A model generated the notes under the pieces. It was not told where the DNA came from. It saw only the letters and a program-made list of their open reading frames with translations, and did no database searches. A stretch of 64,000 bases of DNA from an uncultured Beijerinckiaceae bacterium. GTDB lineage: Bacteria > Pseudomonadota > Alphaproteobacteria > Rhizobiales > Beijerinckiaceae. The position numbers and the translations under genes were made by a program. Where the stretch lies: positions 1 to 64,000 of the forward strand of contig CALMGA010000228.1 in assembly GCA_937863205.1 (NCBI GenBank). Reading direction: 5' to 3'. Shown piece after piece: positions 26,011 to 37,254 of this stretch; the first letter of the stretch is position 1, and every line of letters begins with the position of its first letter.

Positions 26011-26523
26011 ATGAGTTCCAAAGCATTTGCCGCCGCACGGCTGCGCCGCACCTGTCTGCGCACCGCCGTGCTGGCCGTGGCGCTCGGCGGCGGGTTCGGT
26101 CTCGCCGCCTGTTCCAAGACGCCGGAAGATCTCACCGCCAGCGCCGGCGCCGTACCCGGCAGCCCGCAGGACTTCGCCCAGAACGTCGGCGACCGCGTCT
26201 TCTTCGAGTCGGATTCGACCGACCTCACCCCGCGTGCCGAGGAAACGCTCAACAAGCAGGCCGCGTGGCTGCAACGCTACGACCGTGGCGCCATCACCGT
26301 GGAAGGCCACGCCGACGAGCGCGGCACCCGCGAATACAACTTCGGCCTCAGCGCCCGCCGGGCGGAGAACACCAAGCAGTACCTCGTCACCCGCGGAATC
26401 GCGGGCTCGCGCATCCGCACGACCTCCTACGGCAAGGAGCGGCCGGTGGCGGTGTGCAACGACATCTCCTGCTGGTCGCAGAACCGCCGGGCGGTGACGG
26501 TGATCGGCGAAGAACAGAGCTGA
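26011..26523 (+). CDS. pal: Peptidoglycan-associated lipoprotein Pal
   Basis: 170 residues from ATG 26011 with AGGA 3 nt upstream. The lipoprotein signal ends with the lipobox LAAC, giving an N-terminal lipid-modified Cys. The OmpA-like peptidoglycan-binding domain runs from DRVFFESDSTDLTP to the end and contains the signature GHADERGTREYNFGLSARRAENTK. It anchors the outer membrane to the cell wall as part of Tol-Pal. Usually pal follows tolB in tolQRAB-pal-cpoB, but none of these genes is next to it here. Confidence 0.93.
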   Translation: MSSKAFAAARLRRTCLRTAVLAVALGGGFGLAACSKTPEDLTASAGAVPGSPQDFAQNVGDRVFFESDSTDLTPRAEETLNKQAAWLQRYDRGAITVEGHADERGTREYNFGLSARRAENTKQYLVTRGIAGSRIRTTSYGKERPVAVCNDISCWSQNRRAVTVIGEEQS

Positions 26524-26840
26524 CCCTGCCGCGGGCCGGCGATGGACCGATGGTGACAACGGCCTCCGTCGCGTGAGCTGTCATCGTGCTGCTCCGACTC
26601 GCCGAGGCGCACCGAAAGGTTCGAAACCGCCGCGCGCCGTCCGGTTCACTGCTCTTGCGAGAAACTCCACCTACGAAGTTCGAGGGCGTGCGCGAGGGCG
26701 CTGCCACCACACCGCAGACACCGCGCTTCCAGCATCGACCTCGCATCGAATCGGGCAGCGGTGTCGGCACGAACGGCCGACTGCGGCAACTCAGGGCGCG
26801 GCTGAACGTCGTCGGACCTCTGAAGAGCCGGCCGGAGATC

Positions 26841-26920
26841 GGCTCCGGTGCGATGCTCTGAATTGTTGCGCGGCATCGGATTTGTGCGAAAACCGCTGCA
26901 CCCTTTTCGGTCCGACGCTG
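26841..26920. repeat. Dispersed GCATCGGA repeat (family A), locus 4
   Basis: It contains CGATGCTCTGAATTGTTGCG, GCATCGGATTTG, CGAAAACCGCTGCACCC and TTTTCGGTCCGACGCT, the same order as the other copies. It is in the 525-bp stretch 26524-27048 after pal. The rest of that stretch shows no supportable gene on either strand. Confidence 0.8.
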
Positions 26921-27048
26921 AAGAACGCCTCGCGTTTTCCTGAGGCGAGCGAGGCGACGTTGTCGCTTGGCTGCGACAAGAGCTTCAGATCTTTCGTTCC
27001 GAATGCGGAAAGTTTCTTGCCGGGAGCAGCCGATCGATCGGCTTGGCG

Positions 27049-27258
27049 TCAGGCAGCGCCGCCATCGTCGGCTTCGTTGCTCTTCTGGGACGCGATCTGT
27101 CGGACGCGTCGCGGCAGCTCGCGTACCAGCGCGGTGCGCCGGAATGGCGTCATCTTCTTCCAGGCACGGATCTCGGGGATGGTCCGGCCGCAGCCGTGAC
27201 ACCATCCCGTTCGCCCGTCGAACTGGCAGACCGAAATGCAGGGATCGTTGGTTTTCAC
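27049..27258 (-). CDS. DUF1289 family protein
   Basis: 69 residues from GTG 27258. The family pattern is plain: PCISVCQFD, then GWCHGCGRTIPEIRAWKKMT. Four cysteines (two in CISVC, two in CHGCGRT) probably bind a metal or an iron-sulfur cluster. DUF1289 proteins are short and widespread in proteobacteria and have no firm function. A basic Arg-rich segment follows the motif. The gap to the next gene (27259-27570) holds nothing I can identify. Confidence 0.9.
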   Translation of the reverse strand: MKTNDPCISVCQFDGRTGWCHGCGRTIPEIRAWKKMTPFRRTALVRELPRRVRQIASQKSNEADDGGAA

Positions 27259-27570
27259 GGCTCGGCTTCGACACGTCTCATCACGCGACCGGGGCAGAAA
27301 CGGCGCGGCGACGGATGGGAAACAACCTAGAACATCGAACGGGAAGGTGCACGGCGCTTTTCAAGCGAACCCGACCCCACAGGACGAACCAAAGCTTCCG
27401 TTCCGCCCTGCCCGCCCCTCGCACACGAGGATCGAGCCTGCCTGCGCCGACTGGCGTGTTCGACCGCCGATCCTCGACTGCTTTAGATGGAATGCGTTAC
27501 GCCCGATTGCACGACGCAAAAACGAAATCTGCTTCGAATGCAACATGTGAGCGGGCTTGCGACAGGCTGC

Positions 27571-28224
27571 TCAGCCGGCGTCGCCCCGCCGCATCCCGTA
27601 ACGTCCCAGCTTCTTGATGAAGCCGCCCCTCGACAGGCCGAGCCGCCGCGCCGCCTCCGACTGGTTGCCGCCGGTGTCGTCGAGCGCCCGGCTCAGCATC
27701 CGCGCTTCCAGCGCGAGAACGGCCTGCTCCAGCGTCACGCCCTCAGCCGGCGGGCAGGCGACGGCGCGGTCGTCTCCGCAAGCGAACCGCAGCGTGTCGG
27801 CATCGACGACATTCTTCTCGGCGATGGCGGCGGCGGTTTCGACCACCGTGCGCAACTCGCGCACGTTGCCGGACCAGGACCGCTCCGCCAGGAAGGCGGA
27901 CGCGTCCGCCGACAGTTTCGCTTTCGGAAAGCCTCGTCGGAGGAAGCAGGCGGCGAGGAGCGTCACGTCCGCGGGACGCTCGGCAAGGCTCGGGGTGCGC
28001 AGGATCATGCCGCGGAGGCGGTAGAACAGATCTTCGCGGAACGAGCCGTCCCGCAACATGGCATCGAGGTCGCGATGCGTCGCCGCCACCACGCGGACAT
28101 CGGATCGCCGCTGCACCCGGCCGCCGACCTGCACGAAGGTCCCCTCCTGCAGGAAGCGCAGCAGCTTGACCTGCAACGGCAGCGGCATCTCGCCGACCTC
28201 GTCCAGGAACAGCGTGCCCTTGTC
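27571..28224 (-). pseudogene. 3' remnant of a sigma-54-dependent (Fis/NtrC-type) transcriptional activator
   Basis: The frame encodes the back half of an AAA+ sigma-54 activator. GTLFLDEVGEMPLPLQVKLLRFLQ (Walker B and following) is present, then VRVVAATHRDL, the FREDLFYRL block, the sensor II region WSGNVREL, and a C-terminal Fis helix-turn-helix (NQSEAARRLGLSRGGFIKKLGRYG). Walker A and the GAFTGA loop are missing. Upstream of GADKG at about 28224 the frame continues into sequence unlike the family, and the other strand there encodes a membrane protein. The gene has therefore lost its 5' half at this point. It could not hydrolyse ATP or contact sigma-54. Confidence 0.8.
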
Positions 28225-28731
28225 AGCGCCGTGGTGCTCGCCTTCCTCGTCGCGCCCGGGGTCGGCTGCCTCGCGCTCGACCTCATCGCCGCCATCGCGG
28301 ACCGGATGTCGGCCTCTCCCTCCTTCGACGTGGCGGCGGTCGTCTTCGTCCCGCTGGGCCTCGCCTTCGGGGCTTATCCCATCGCCCTGGTGTTCGGCGT
28401 ACCGGCCTACCTGCTCGTTCGCGACTTCCGGGTCGACCTCATGGGGTCCGCGTCCGTGGGCGCGCTGGTGGCCACGGCGCCGTTCCTGCTGGCGTTCATC
28501 GTATGGGGTTTCTCGCCTCGCGATCAGGCGACCGAACTCGCCTTCATCGCCGCAGTCGGGGCATCGGGTGCCGTGGCCGGCGTCGCCTTCTGGGCGATGA
28601 CCTTTCGCCGATTGCCGCGGCGGCCGAGGGTCGCGAAGGTCCCTGCATCAACGACGTCGCCCGAGTCCGCTTCGCCGCAGCATCGTTCGGTGGAGCCCCA
28701 CGCTGCGGAGCCCTGGCGACTCACGTCGTGA
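28219..28731 (+). pseudogene. 5'-truncated multi-pass membrane protein
   Basis: From about 28219 the plus strand encodes four hydrophobic segments (LVSAVVLAFLVAPGVGCLAL, AAVVFVPLGLAFGAYPIALVF, LVATAPFLLAFIVWGF, IAAVGASGAVAGVAFWAMTF) ending at TGA 28731. The frame is open upstream only as the shadow of the sigma-54 gene, with no start codon that would make the first helix. An internal ATG at 28306 could give a 141-residue three-helix product. It meets the sigma-54 remnant 5' end to 5' end, as expected if one deletion removed a shared promoter and both gene starts. The family is unknown. Confidence 0.6.
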
Positions 28732-28805
28732 TGCGCGGCCGAGGCGCCGACTGCGACCAACCTCGGCAGCACCCATTCCACACCGGCGACCAGCCTTGTC
28801 GAAGC

Positions 28806-28833
28806 GCGCCCGGACGCAACCGCATCCGGGCGC
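28806..28833 (-). terminator. Hairpin downstream of katG
   Basis: Twelve-base arms 28806-28817 and 28822-28833 (GCGCCCGGACGC / GCATCCGGGCGC) with an AACC loop and one wobble pair. It starts 13 nt past the katG stop on the minus strand. There is no T run. Confidence 0.5.
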
Positions 28834-28846
28834 CATGTCGCCGCGA

Positions 28847-31237
<2,391 letters not shown>

Positions 31238-31317
31238 CTATGCTGCCGCGCCTGCCATCGGCAAGATCATAGCCATTTTCGAAGCAAAAGGAAAAGCCCT
31301 TCCATTCGATCGATGCT

Positions 31318-31332
31318 ATAGGCATCGCCTAT
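31318..31332. promoter_or_regulatory. Predicted OxyR box (ATAG-N7-CTAT)
   Basis: ATAG (31318-31321), seven bases GCATCGC, CTAT (31329-31332), a perfect match to the half-site of OxyR operators. It is 21 nt before the oxyR start and 261 nt before katG, between the divergent genes, so it fits autoregulation plus katG control. A second half-site at the expected spacing is not exact; ATAG at 31269-31272 lacks a matching CTAT. Confidence 0.65.
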
Positions 31333-31353
31333 GAGCAGAAATCAGCCGGCGTC

Positions 31354-32250
31354 GTGAACGTCCAGGATCTACGCTATCTCCTCGCCTTGGCGCAGCACGA
31401 GAATTTCGGGCGGGCGGCAAGCGCCTGCGGCATCAGCCAGCCGACCTTGTCCGTCCAGGTCCGCAAGCTGGAGGAAGCGCTTGGCGTCACGCTGTTCGAA
31501 CGCACAAGCAAGGGGGCTATGCGGACAGCCGCTTGCGAGCGGCTGATCGGCCATGCCCGCGTCGCGGTCGCGGAAACGGATGCGATGCTCGCCGTGGCGC
31601 GCAACCTCGGTGACCCGCTGGCCGGCCGTTTTCGGCTCGGCATGATCCCGACGTTGGCACCCTACCTCCTTCCCCTGATCTTCGACCCCATCCGCCAGGC
31701 GCTGCCGGCGCTTGAGGTCGAGCCGTGGGAGGATCTGACCCCGGCACTGCTGGAGCGCTTGCGGGCCCACGAACTCGATGCCGTTCTGCTGGCGACAGAG
31801 CCGGATGGGGCGGACCTGACGAGCCGGGCGCTCTTCGTCGAGCCGTTCCTCGCGGCCCTGCCGCCCGAGCACCCGCTGGCCAACCGCGCGGCCGTCGACG
31901 AGGCGGATCTGGCGCGCGACATTCTTGTCCTTGCCGATGGGCACTGCCTGCGCGATCAGGCGCTGACCGCCTGCGGCGCGAGCGGTGCCCTGGGCGGCGC
32001 CATGCGAGCCGCGAGCCTCACGACGCTGCTGAACATGGTGGCCGCCGGCTACGGGACGACGCTGGTTCCCGGACTCGCCGCCGGCGCGGCGCAGGATACC
32101 GGGCTCACGCTGCGTCCGTTGGCGGCGCGGGCGGGACGAACCGTGCGGATCGCCTCGCGCGCGCAGTTCGCGCGGCGCGCGGCAACCGAGGCGGTGGGCG
32201 ATGTCATCGCGGCCCGGCTTCGCGGCTTCGCGGACGTGGCGGCTGTGTAA
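31354..32250 (+). CDS. oxyR: OxyR, peroxide-sensing LysR-type regulator
   Basis: 298 residues from GTG 31354. An N-terminal winged helix-turn-helix (FGRAASACGISQPTLSVQVRKLE) is followed by the substrate-binding-like domain. The redox pair is present: Cys198 in the hallmark GHCLRDQAL and Cys207 in TACGASG, equivalent to E. coli Cys199/Cys208. Oxidation forms the disulfide that activates transcription of katG. Alternative starts exist, but this one matches the family N-terminus (DLRYLLALAQHENF). The 517 bp that follow (32251-32767) contain no supportable gene. Confidence 0.92.
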   Translation: MNVQDLRYLLALAQHENFGRAASACGISQPTLSVQVRKLEEALGVTLFERTSKGAMRTAACERLIGHARVAVAETDAMLAVARNLGDPLAGRFRLGMIPTLAPYLLPLIFDPIRQALPALEVEPWEDLTPALLERLRAHELDAVLLATEPDGADLTSRALFVEPFLAALPPEHPLANRAAVDEADLARDILVLADGHCLRDQALTACGASGALGGAMRAASLTTLLNMVAAGYGTTLVPGLAAGAAQDTGLTLRPLAARAGRTVRIASRAQFARRAATEAVGDVIAARLRGFADVAAV

Positions 32251-32767
32251 GCCGGCCCGGCCGGCGGAAGCGGGCATCCGCCGCGACGGGCGGCGCCCGC
32301 CTCCGGCGATGATCGAAGGCTTGCTGAAGCCCGGGGCGAAAGGCATGGCAGCGGACGACATCCTCATCGACGGCGCCACCAGCGACGCGGGGCGTCTCGG
32401 CGCCGTACACGCGGCGACGTCTTGGACCGCGCCCGGCGCTCGCGGATTGCGCCGAGCGGGTCGTTGCGCTCGCCACGGGTCACAAATCAGCGTGGAATCG
32501 CGGCGGCCGCGCGTATCGTGTTTCACCTCCGCTATGCCGGCTGCATCGCGCGAGTTCGGGCTCTTGTTTCCGAAAGGGCTGCGAGGGCCCTGTCCCTCGC
32601 CATCCCGCGACTTTGCATGTGGTGGCGCGAAGAACAGGCCGAGGCCCGCGGAGGTTGGCGACCTCATCGGGCGAGCTGCCGATCGATCGAACGGCGGTTG
32701 CCAAGGTCGTGCGGCCGGCCTCATTTGCTGGAAATCGTTTCAACCATATCCCATCGAGGGCAGATCC

Positions 32768-33055
32768 ATGAAGGTTGCCGCCGATCTATGCATCGTGCCG
32801 ATGGGCGTCGGACCGTCGGTGTCGCCCTACGTCCGCGAACTCAAGGCGATCATCGAGGCAAGCGGCCTTACCGCCGTCATGCATCCCAACGGCACCAACA
32901 TCGAAGGCGAGTTGAACGACATCTGCCGCCTCGCCGAGCGCTGCGAGGCCAAGCTCGCGGAGATGGGTGTCCAGCGCACGTTCTTCACGCTGATCTTCTC
33001 GACCCGTCGGGACAAGGCGCAGTCGATGGCCGACAAGATCGCGGCGGTGTCTTGA
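32768..33055 (+). CDS. MTH1187/YkoF-type thiamine-binding protein
   Basis: 95 residues from ATG 32768. A beta-alpha-beta fold with signature VAADLCIVPMG, SVSPYVRELKAIIEASGL, MHPNGTNIEGELNDI and the closing VQRTFFTLIFSTRRDK. Family members bind thiamine or related ligands as small cytosolic or transport-associated proteins. No thiamine biosynthesis or ABC genes are adjacent, so the role is open. The longer frame upstream (from 32201) is not conserved and lacks a ribosome site. Confidence 0.85.
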   Translation: MKVAADLCIVPMGVGPSVSPYVRELKAIIEASGLTAVMHPNGTNIEGELNDICRLAERCEAKLAEMGVQRTFFTLIFSTRRDKAQSMADKIAAVS

Positions 33056-33231
33056 AGCCGCGACGCAAAGGCGAACGGATCTTGCAAGCGATCCTCCCAG
33101 GAACAGCCACCCCAACGACAGCCACACCTCGTCGCGGCTGGTCCAACGTCTAGGCAGCCAACCGCCGGCCGCCTCCCATAGACTCACTTCGTCATCCCTC
33201 TCGCACGACGAACAGCTCCGACCGAGGCACC

Positions 33232-33396
33232 ATGTCGCTCCTTGTCATCATCCTGATCGTGGTGCTGCTGTTCGGCGGCGGCGGGTATTACGGCTATTCC
33301 AGCGGCGGCTTCGGCCTGGGCGGGCTCGGCGGCATCGGCGGCCTGCTGATCCTGCTGCTGGTCCTCTACCTGGTTTTCGGACACGGCCGCATCTGA
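33232..33396 (+). CDS. Small glycine-rich membrane protein (DUF3309-like)
   Basis: 54 residues from ATG 33232, GAGG 7 nt upstream. Two hydrophobic helices, LLVIILIVVLLFGG and LGGIGGLLILLLVLYLVFG, flank a Tyr/Gly/Ser loop (GYYGYSSGGFGLGG). The arrangement, short N-terminus and terminal GRI resemble DUF3309-type proteins of Rhizobiales. Function unknown. It is too short to be noticed in most ORF scans but has a clear ribosome site and a distinctive composition. Confidence 0.75.
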   Translation: MSLLVIILIVVLLFGGGGYYGYSSGGFGLGGLGGIGGLLILLLVLYLVFGHGRI

Positions 33397-33477
33397 GCAG
33401 GCCCGCGAAAGCTTGCCCGCGACTTGCCCAAACGACCCGCGCCCCTGCCGCCGACCGGCAGGCGGCGGAGCCGACGC

Positions 33478-35760
33478 CTACCGCTGCAGCAGGTCCTCGA
33501 CAAGGATCGGCGTCTTGCGGACGCGAATGCCGGTCGCGTTGTAGACCGCGTTGGCGATGGCCGCCGGCATGCCGACGATGCCGATCTCGCCGACCGCCTT
33601 GACCCCGATCAGGTTGACCGCCGTATCCGTCTCGTCGATCGTTTCCACGATCACCTCGCCGATGTCGGCCGACGTGGCGATGTGGTAGCCCGCGAGGTCG
33701 GCATTGGCGAACTTGGCCTGCGGACCATCGACCTTGCTCTGCTCCAGCAGGGCGAAGCCGGCGCCCCACACCATGCCGCCGGCAAGGTTGGAATGGGCCG
33801 TGCGCTCGTTGATGATCTTGCCGCAGGCGAAGACGCCAACCATGCGCGCGATGCGGATCGTGCGCAGGATGGGATCGACGTGCACCTCGGCGAACTGCGC
33901 CCCGAAGGAGAAGCTCGACACGTCCGAGATCGGCCCGGCCATCGCCATGCTGCCGTCGAGGCCGCCCCTCGCCTTCTTCTCGTCCATGGAGCGCGGCTTC
34001 CATTCCGCCAGTTCGGCCACTTCGGGCCAGCCCAGCCCCGCCAGCACGTCGGCGAGCGCATGGGCCTGACCACCGGGCGCCATGATCCTGCCGTCGGCGA
34101 ACGCCAGGGTCGAAGGCACGATCCCGGCGAAGGGCGTGCCCTCGCCGGCCGTCGCCGCCGTCGCCAGACGGTCACGCAGAGCGACCGCCGCCTTGTGGAT
34201 CGCCGAACCTGCCGAGCCGGTGGTGATCGAGCCCCCCGCCATCGGACCCGACGGCAGGATGGTGTCGCCGAGCTTCACGGTGATCGATGCCTCGGGGACA
34301 CCGAGCACGACGCCGGCGATGCTGCCGAGCACGGTATAGGCGCCGGTACCGAGGTCATGCGCCGCTGTTTCGACCAGCAGCGACCCGTTCCCCTTCAAGG
34401 TGACGCGTGCGGCCGCGGGTGCCATCGCCGACGGATAGGTCGCCGTGGCGCAGCCGTAGCCGACGAGCGTGCCGTCGGGCAAGGTCGTGGAGCCCGGCGT
34501 CGCCTTGCGGTTGTTCCAGCCGAACAGCTCGGCGCCGCGCTCGAAGCACTGCACCAGCGAGCGGCTCGACCAGGGCACGCCCTTCATCGGGTCCACCGCC
34601 GGCTCGTTCTTCAGGCGCAAGGCGATCGGGTCCATGTCGAGCGCCTCGGCAAGCTCGTCCATCGCGCTTTCGAAACCGAAGAACGAGGAGGCTTCGGCCG
34701 GAGCGCGCTGGAAGCCGGGCGTGTTGACGTCGGTCGCCACCGTGCCCTGCCTGGTGCGCAGCGTGGTGGAATCGTACATGCGCGAGATCGCCGTCGAGCC
34801 GGGAAAGGCGACGTGGTCGATGGCCGAGCTTTGCCCGGTTTCCTCGAAGATGATGGCTGTGAGCGTGCCGTCGCGCTCGGCCCCCAGGGCAACCCTGGCG
34901 CGGGTCGCCGGGCGGAACGAGCCAACCGTCCACATCGCGTCGCGCGGGACGTAGAGCTTCACCGGGCGGCCGAGCCGGCGCGCGGCTTCGGCGATCAGCA
35001 CGACATGGGGCAGGATGGTCGCCTTGGAGCCGAAGCCGCCGCCGACGTAGGGGCATTCCACATGGACGTTCGCCATCGGTATGCCGAAGATCTTGGCGAG
35101 GCCGGCCTGGGTGCCGACGACCCACTGGCTCGGCACGTTCACGGTGAGCCTGTCGTCCGACCAAGCGGCCGTGGTGGCGTAGAGTTCGATCGGGTTGTGG
35201 TGCTGCGCCGGCGTATCGTAGCGCAGGTCGATTTTCACCGGCGCCGCGGCGAGGGCAGCATCGGCGTCACCCTTCTTCAGCGAGGCCTTCTCGTTCACTT
35301 CCGGGGCGGTGCGCGGCTTGTCCATGTCGGCCGAGGCCGCTTCCGCGGCGTAGCCGACCTTCACGCCGGCCGCAGCCTCCTCGGCGGCTTCCAGCGTGTC
35401 CGCGAGCACCAGCCCGACGATCTGCCCGGAATAATGCACGGCGTCGGACGACAGCGGCATGAAGGAAGACTGCATGTGGCCACCCTTCATCGCGAACGTC
35501 TCGTCCCCCATGCCGTGCTCGAAAGCGCCGCGGTTGAAGCTGCGGTGGGTGAGCACGAGGGCGACGCCGGGCACGGCTTCGGCCGCCGCCGTGTCGATCG
35601 AGGTGATCGCGCCCCTGGCGGTGGTGGATCGCACCAGGGCGGCATAGGCCGTGCCGGCGTGCGGGAAGTCGGCGGCGTAGCGGGCGGTGCCGGCCGCCTT
35701 GAGCGCGGCGTCTCGGCGCACCGCGCCGGTGGCCTGGATGGATGCCGAGGTTGCGGGCAT
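33478..35760 (-). CDS. paoC: Aldehyde oxidoreductase, molybdenum-binding subunit PaoC-type
   Basis: 760 residues from ATG 35760, whose A overlaps the TAA of the FAD-subunit gene (TAATG). The xanthine-oxidase-family large subunit is recognised by VGGGFGSK, QSFMPLS-type contacts and the catalytic Glu in AVGEIGIVG. The family oxidises aromatic aldehydes and purines using molybdenum cofactor, usually MCD in PaoABC. The operon order, small-FAD-large, matches E. coli paoABC. No signal peptide on this subunit, as expected. No paoD or mocA-type maturation gene is adjacent. Confidence 0.9.
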   Translation of the reverse strand: MPATSASIQATGAVRRDAALKAAGTARYAADFPHAGTAYAALVRSTTARGAITSIDTAAAEAVPGVALVLTHRSFNRGAFEHGMGDETFAMKGGHMQSSFMPLSSDAVHYSGQIVGLVLADTLEAAEEAAAGVKVGYAAEAASADMDKPRTAPEVNEKASLKKGDADAALAAAPVKIDLRYDTPAQHHNPIELYATTAAWSDDRLTVNVPSQWVVGTQAGLAKIFGIPMANVHVECPYVGGGFGSKATILPHVVLIAEAARRLGRPVKLYVPRDAMWTVGSFRPATRARVALGAERDGTLTAIIFEETGQSSAIDHVAFPGSTAISRMYDSTTLRTRQGTVATDVNTPGFQRAPAEASSFFGFESAMDELAEALDMDPIALRLKNEPAVDPMKGVPWSSRSLVQCFERGAELFGWNNRKATPGSTTLPDGTLVGYGCATATYPSAMAPAAARVTLKGNGSLLVETAAHDLGTGAYTVLGSIAGVVLGVPEASITVKLGDTILPSGPMAGGSITTGSAGSAIHKAAVALRDRLATAATAGEGTPFAGIVPSTLAFADGRIMAPGGQAHALADVLAGLGWPEVAELAEWKPRSMDEKKARGGLDGSMAMAGPISDVSSFSFGAQFAEVHVDPILRTIRIARMVGVFACGKIINERTAHSNLAGGMVWGAGFALLEQSKVDGPQAKFANADLAGYHIATSADIGEVIVETIDETDTAVNLIGVKAVGEIGIVGMPAAIANAVYNATGIRVRKTPILVEDLLQR

Positions 35761-36743
35761 TAGTGTCTCCCTGCGGCGACGAGCACCGCCTTGGCGACCG
35801 CGTTGCGGCCGAGTTCGATCTTGAAGGCATTGTCGCCGCGCGGCTGCGCGTCGGCGAAGGCTGCGGTGCCGGCGGCGAAGGCGAGGTCGCGGGTCAGCGT
35901 CCGCCCCGTCAGGACATCGCCGGCGGCTGCGGCGCGCCAAGGCTTGCTGGCGACGCCCCCGAGCGCGACCCGCGCCTCGGTGACGGTATCGCCGTCCATC
36001 GCCAAGGCCACGGCGGCGGAGACGACGGCGTAGGCGTAGGACCGGCGGTCGCGCACCTTGAGATAGGTCGAGTGCCGCCCGGCCGACGTCGCCTGGACGA
36101 GGATGGCGGTGATGATCTCGCCCGGTCGCAGCGTCGTTTCAAGGGCCGGATCCTCGCCGTAGGGCCGGTGCAGCTCGGCGAAGGGGATGGTGCGCCGGCC
36201 CGCCGCCGAAGCGATCTCGACGGTGGTGTCGAAGGCGGCCAGCGTCGTGCCCCAGTCGCCGGGATAGGTGGCGATGCATCGGTCGGAGGCGCCGAACAGG
36301 GCCATGTCGCGGGTGTCGCCGTTGATCGCCGCGCAGCCGCTGCCAACCCGGCGCTTGTTGCAGGGCGAGGTGCCGTCGCGGAAGTACGGGCAGCGCGTGC
36401 GCTGCAGGATGTTGCCGCCGACGCTCGCGGCAATACGCAGCTGCTGCGAGGCGGCCAGCTGCAGGCTTTCCACCAGCGCGGGATAGTTCGCCTTCAGCGT
36501 CGCATCCTCGGCCACATCGGCCATCTTGGCGAGGGCACCGAAGCGCAGCACCGGGCCACTGGTGTCGAAGGCGGCGAGTTCGTCGAGGCGGCCGATGTCG
36601 ACGAGGCGGGACGGCGACCACAGGTCGCCGCGCAAAAGGTCGACCATGGTCGTGCCGCCGGCGAGGATGGCCGCGCCGGGCAACGCCGCCTCGCGAAGGG
36701 CGTCGTCCATGGAGGTGGCGCGATGGTAGGTGAAGGGCTGCAT
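35760..36743 (-). CDS. paoB: Aldehyde oxidoreductase FAD-binding subunit PaoB-type, with 4Fe-4S insert
   Basis: 327 residues from ATG 36743, one nucleotide after the PaoA stop. It is a CO-dehydrogenase-flavoprotein-type FAD domain with the flavin loop AGGTTMVDLLR and GGNILQRTRC. The insert RCPYFRDG-x-SPCNKR-x-GSGCAA matches the unusual [4Fe-4S]-binding loop described in E. coli PaoB, so this protein probably also carries a 4Fe-4S cluster. It passes electrons from molybdenum through 2Fe-2S centres to FAD. Its TAA stop overlaps the next gene's ATG, so translation is coupled. Confidence 0.9.
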   Translation of the reverse strand: MQPFTYHRATSMDDALREAALPGAAILAGGTTMVDLLRGDLWSPSRLVDIGRLDELAAFDTSGPVLRFGALAKMADVAEDATLKANYPALVESLQLAASQQLRIAASVGGNILQRTRCPYFRDGTSPCNKRRVGSGCAAINGDTRDMALFGASDRCIATYPGDWGTTLAAFDTTVEIASAAGRRTIPFAELHRPYGEDPALETTLRPGEIITAILVQATSAGRHSTYLKVRDRRSYAYAVVSAAVALAMDGDTVTEARVALGGVASKPWRAAAAGDVLTGRTLTRDLAFAAGTAAFADAQPRGDNAFKIELGRNAVAKAVLVAAGRH

Positions 36744-36744
36744 C

Positions 36745-37254
36745 TCAGGCCCTCCCGCCGGCGGCTGATCCGGCGACCTCGCGGATCGCCGACACGATGT
36801 TGGGATAAGCGCCGCAGCGACACAGGTTGCCGCTCATGAATTCGCGGATCTCGTCGTCGCTACGGGCGTGCCCTTCGGCGACGCAGGCCACCGCGGACAT
36901 GATCTGCCCCGGCGTGCAGTAGCCGCACTGCAGCGCATCGTGGGCGACGAAGGCGGCCTGCATCGGATGCGGCGTGCCGTCGCTGGCGGCGAGGCCCTCG
37001 ATCGTGGTGATCTGGCGGCCCTCCGCCATGGCGGCGAGCATCAGGCAGCTGAGCTGACGGCGCCCGTCGACGTGCACGGTGCAGGCCCCGCAGGTGCCGT
37101 GGTTGCAGCCAACCTTGGTCCCGGTCAGGCCGAGGTGCTCGCGCAGGGCGTCGAGAAGGGTCGTGCGGCTGTCGACGGCGAGCGCGCAGGCGCGACCGTT
37201 GATGTCGAGATGCAGCTGCAGCGGCGCTCCCGATGGTCGGACGTCATCGGTCAT
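36745..37254 (-). CDS. paoA: Aldehyde oxidoreductase 2Fe-2S subunit PaoA-type
   Basis: 169 residues if ATG 37254 is used. The N-terminal plant-type 2Fe-2S motif GCNHGTCGACTV with Cys at the end of QLSC is followed by the helical CoxS-type motif QCGYCTPGQIM with GNLCRCGAYPNI, giving two 2Fe-2S clusters. The family usually has a Tat signal when the enzyme is periplasmic. With this start, or with the upstream ATG at 37347, no Tat motif is seen, which suggests a cytosolic form. It is the first gene of the paoABC operon. The stretch from here to cyoA (37255-37812) has no recognisable gene. Confidence 0.9.
   Translation of the reverse strand: MTDDVRPSGAPLQLHLDINGRACALAVDSRTTLLDALREHLGLTGTKVGCNHGTCGACTVHVDGRRQLSCLMLAAMAEGRQITTIEGLAASDGTPHPMQAAFVAHDALQCGYCTPGQIMSAVACVAEGHARSDDEIREFMSGNLCRCGAYPNIVSAIREVAGSAAGGRA

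Noticed and set aside
26573..27199. 208-residue plus-strand frame after pal
   Set aside because: It runs through a family A repeat and across the antisense of the DUF1289 gene. No motif supports it.
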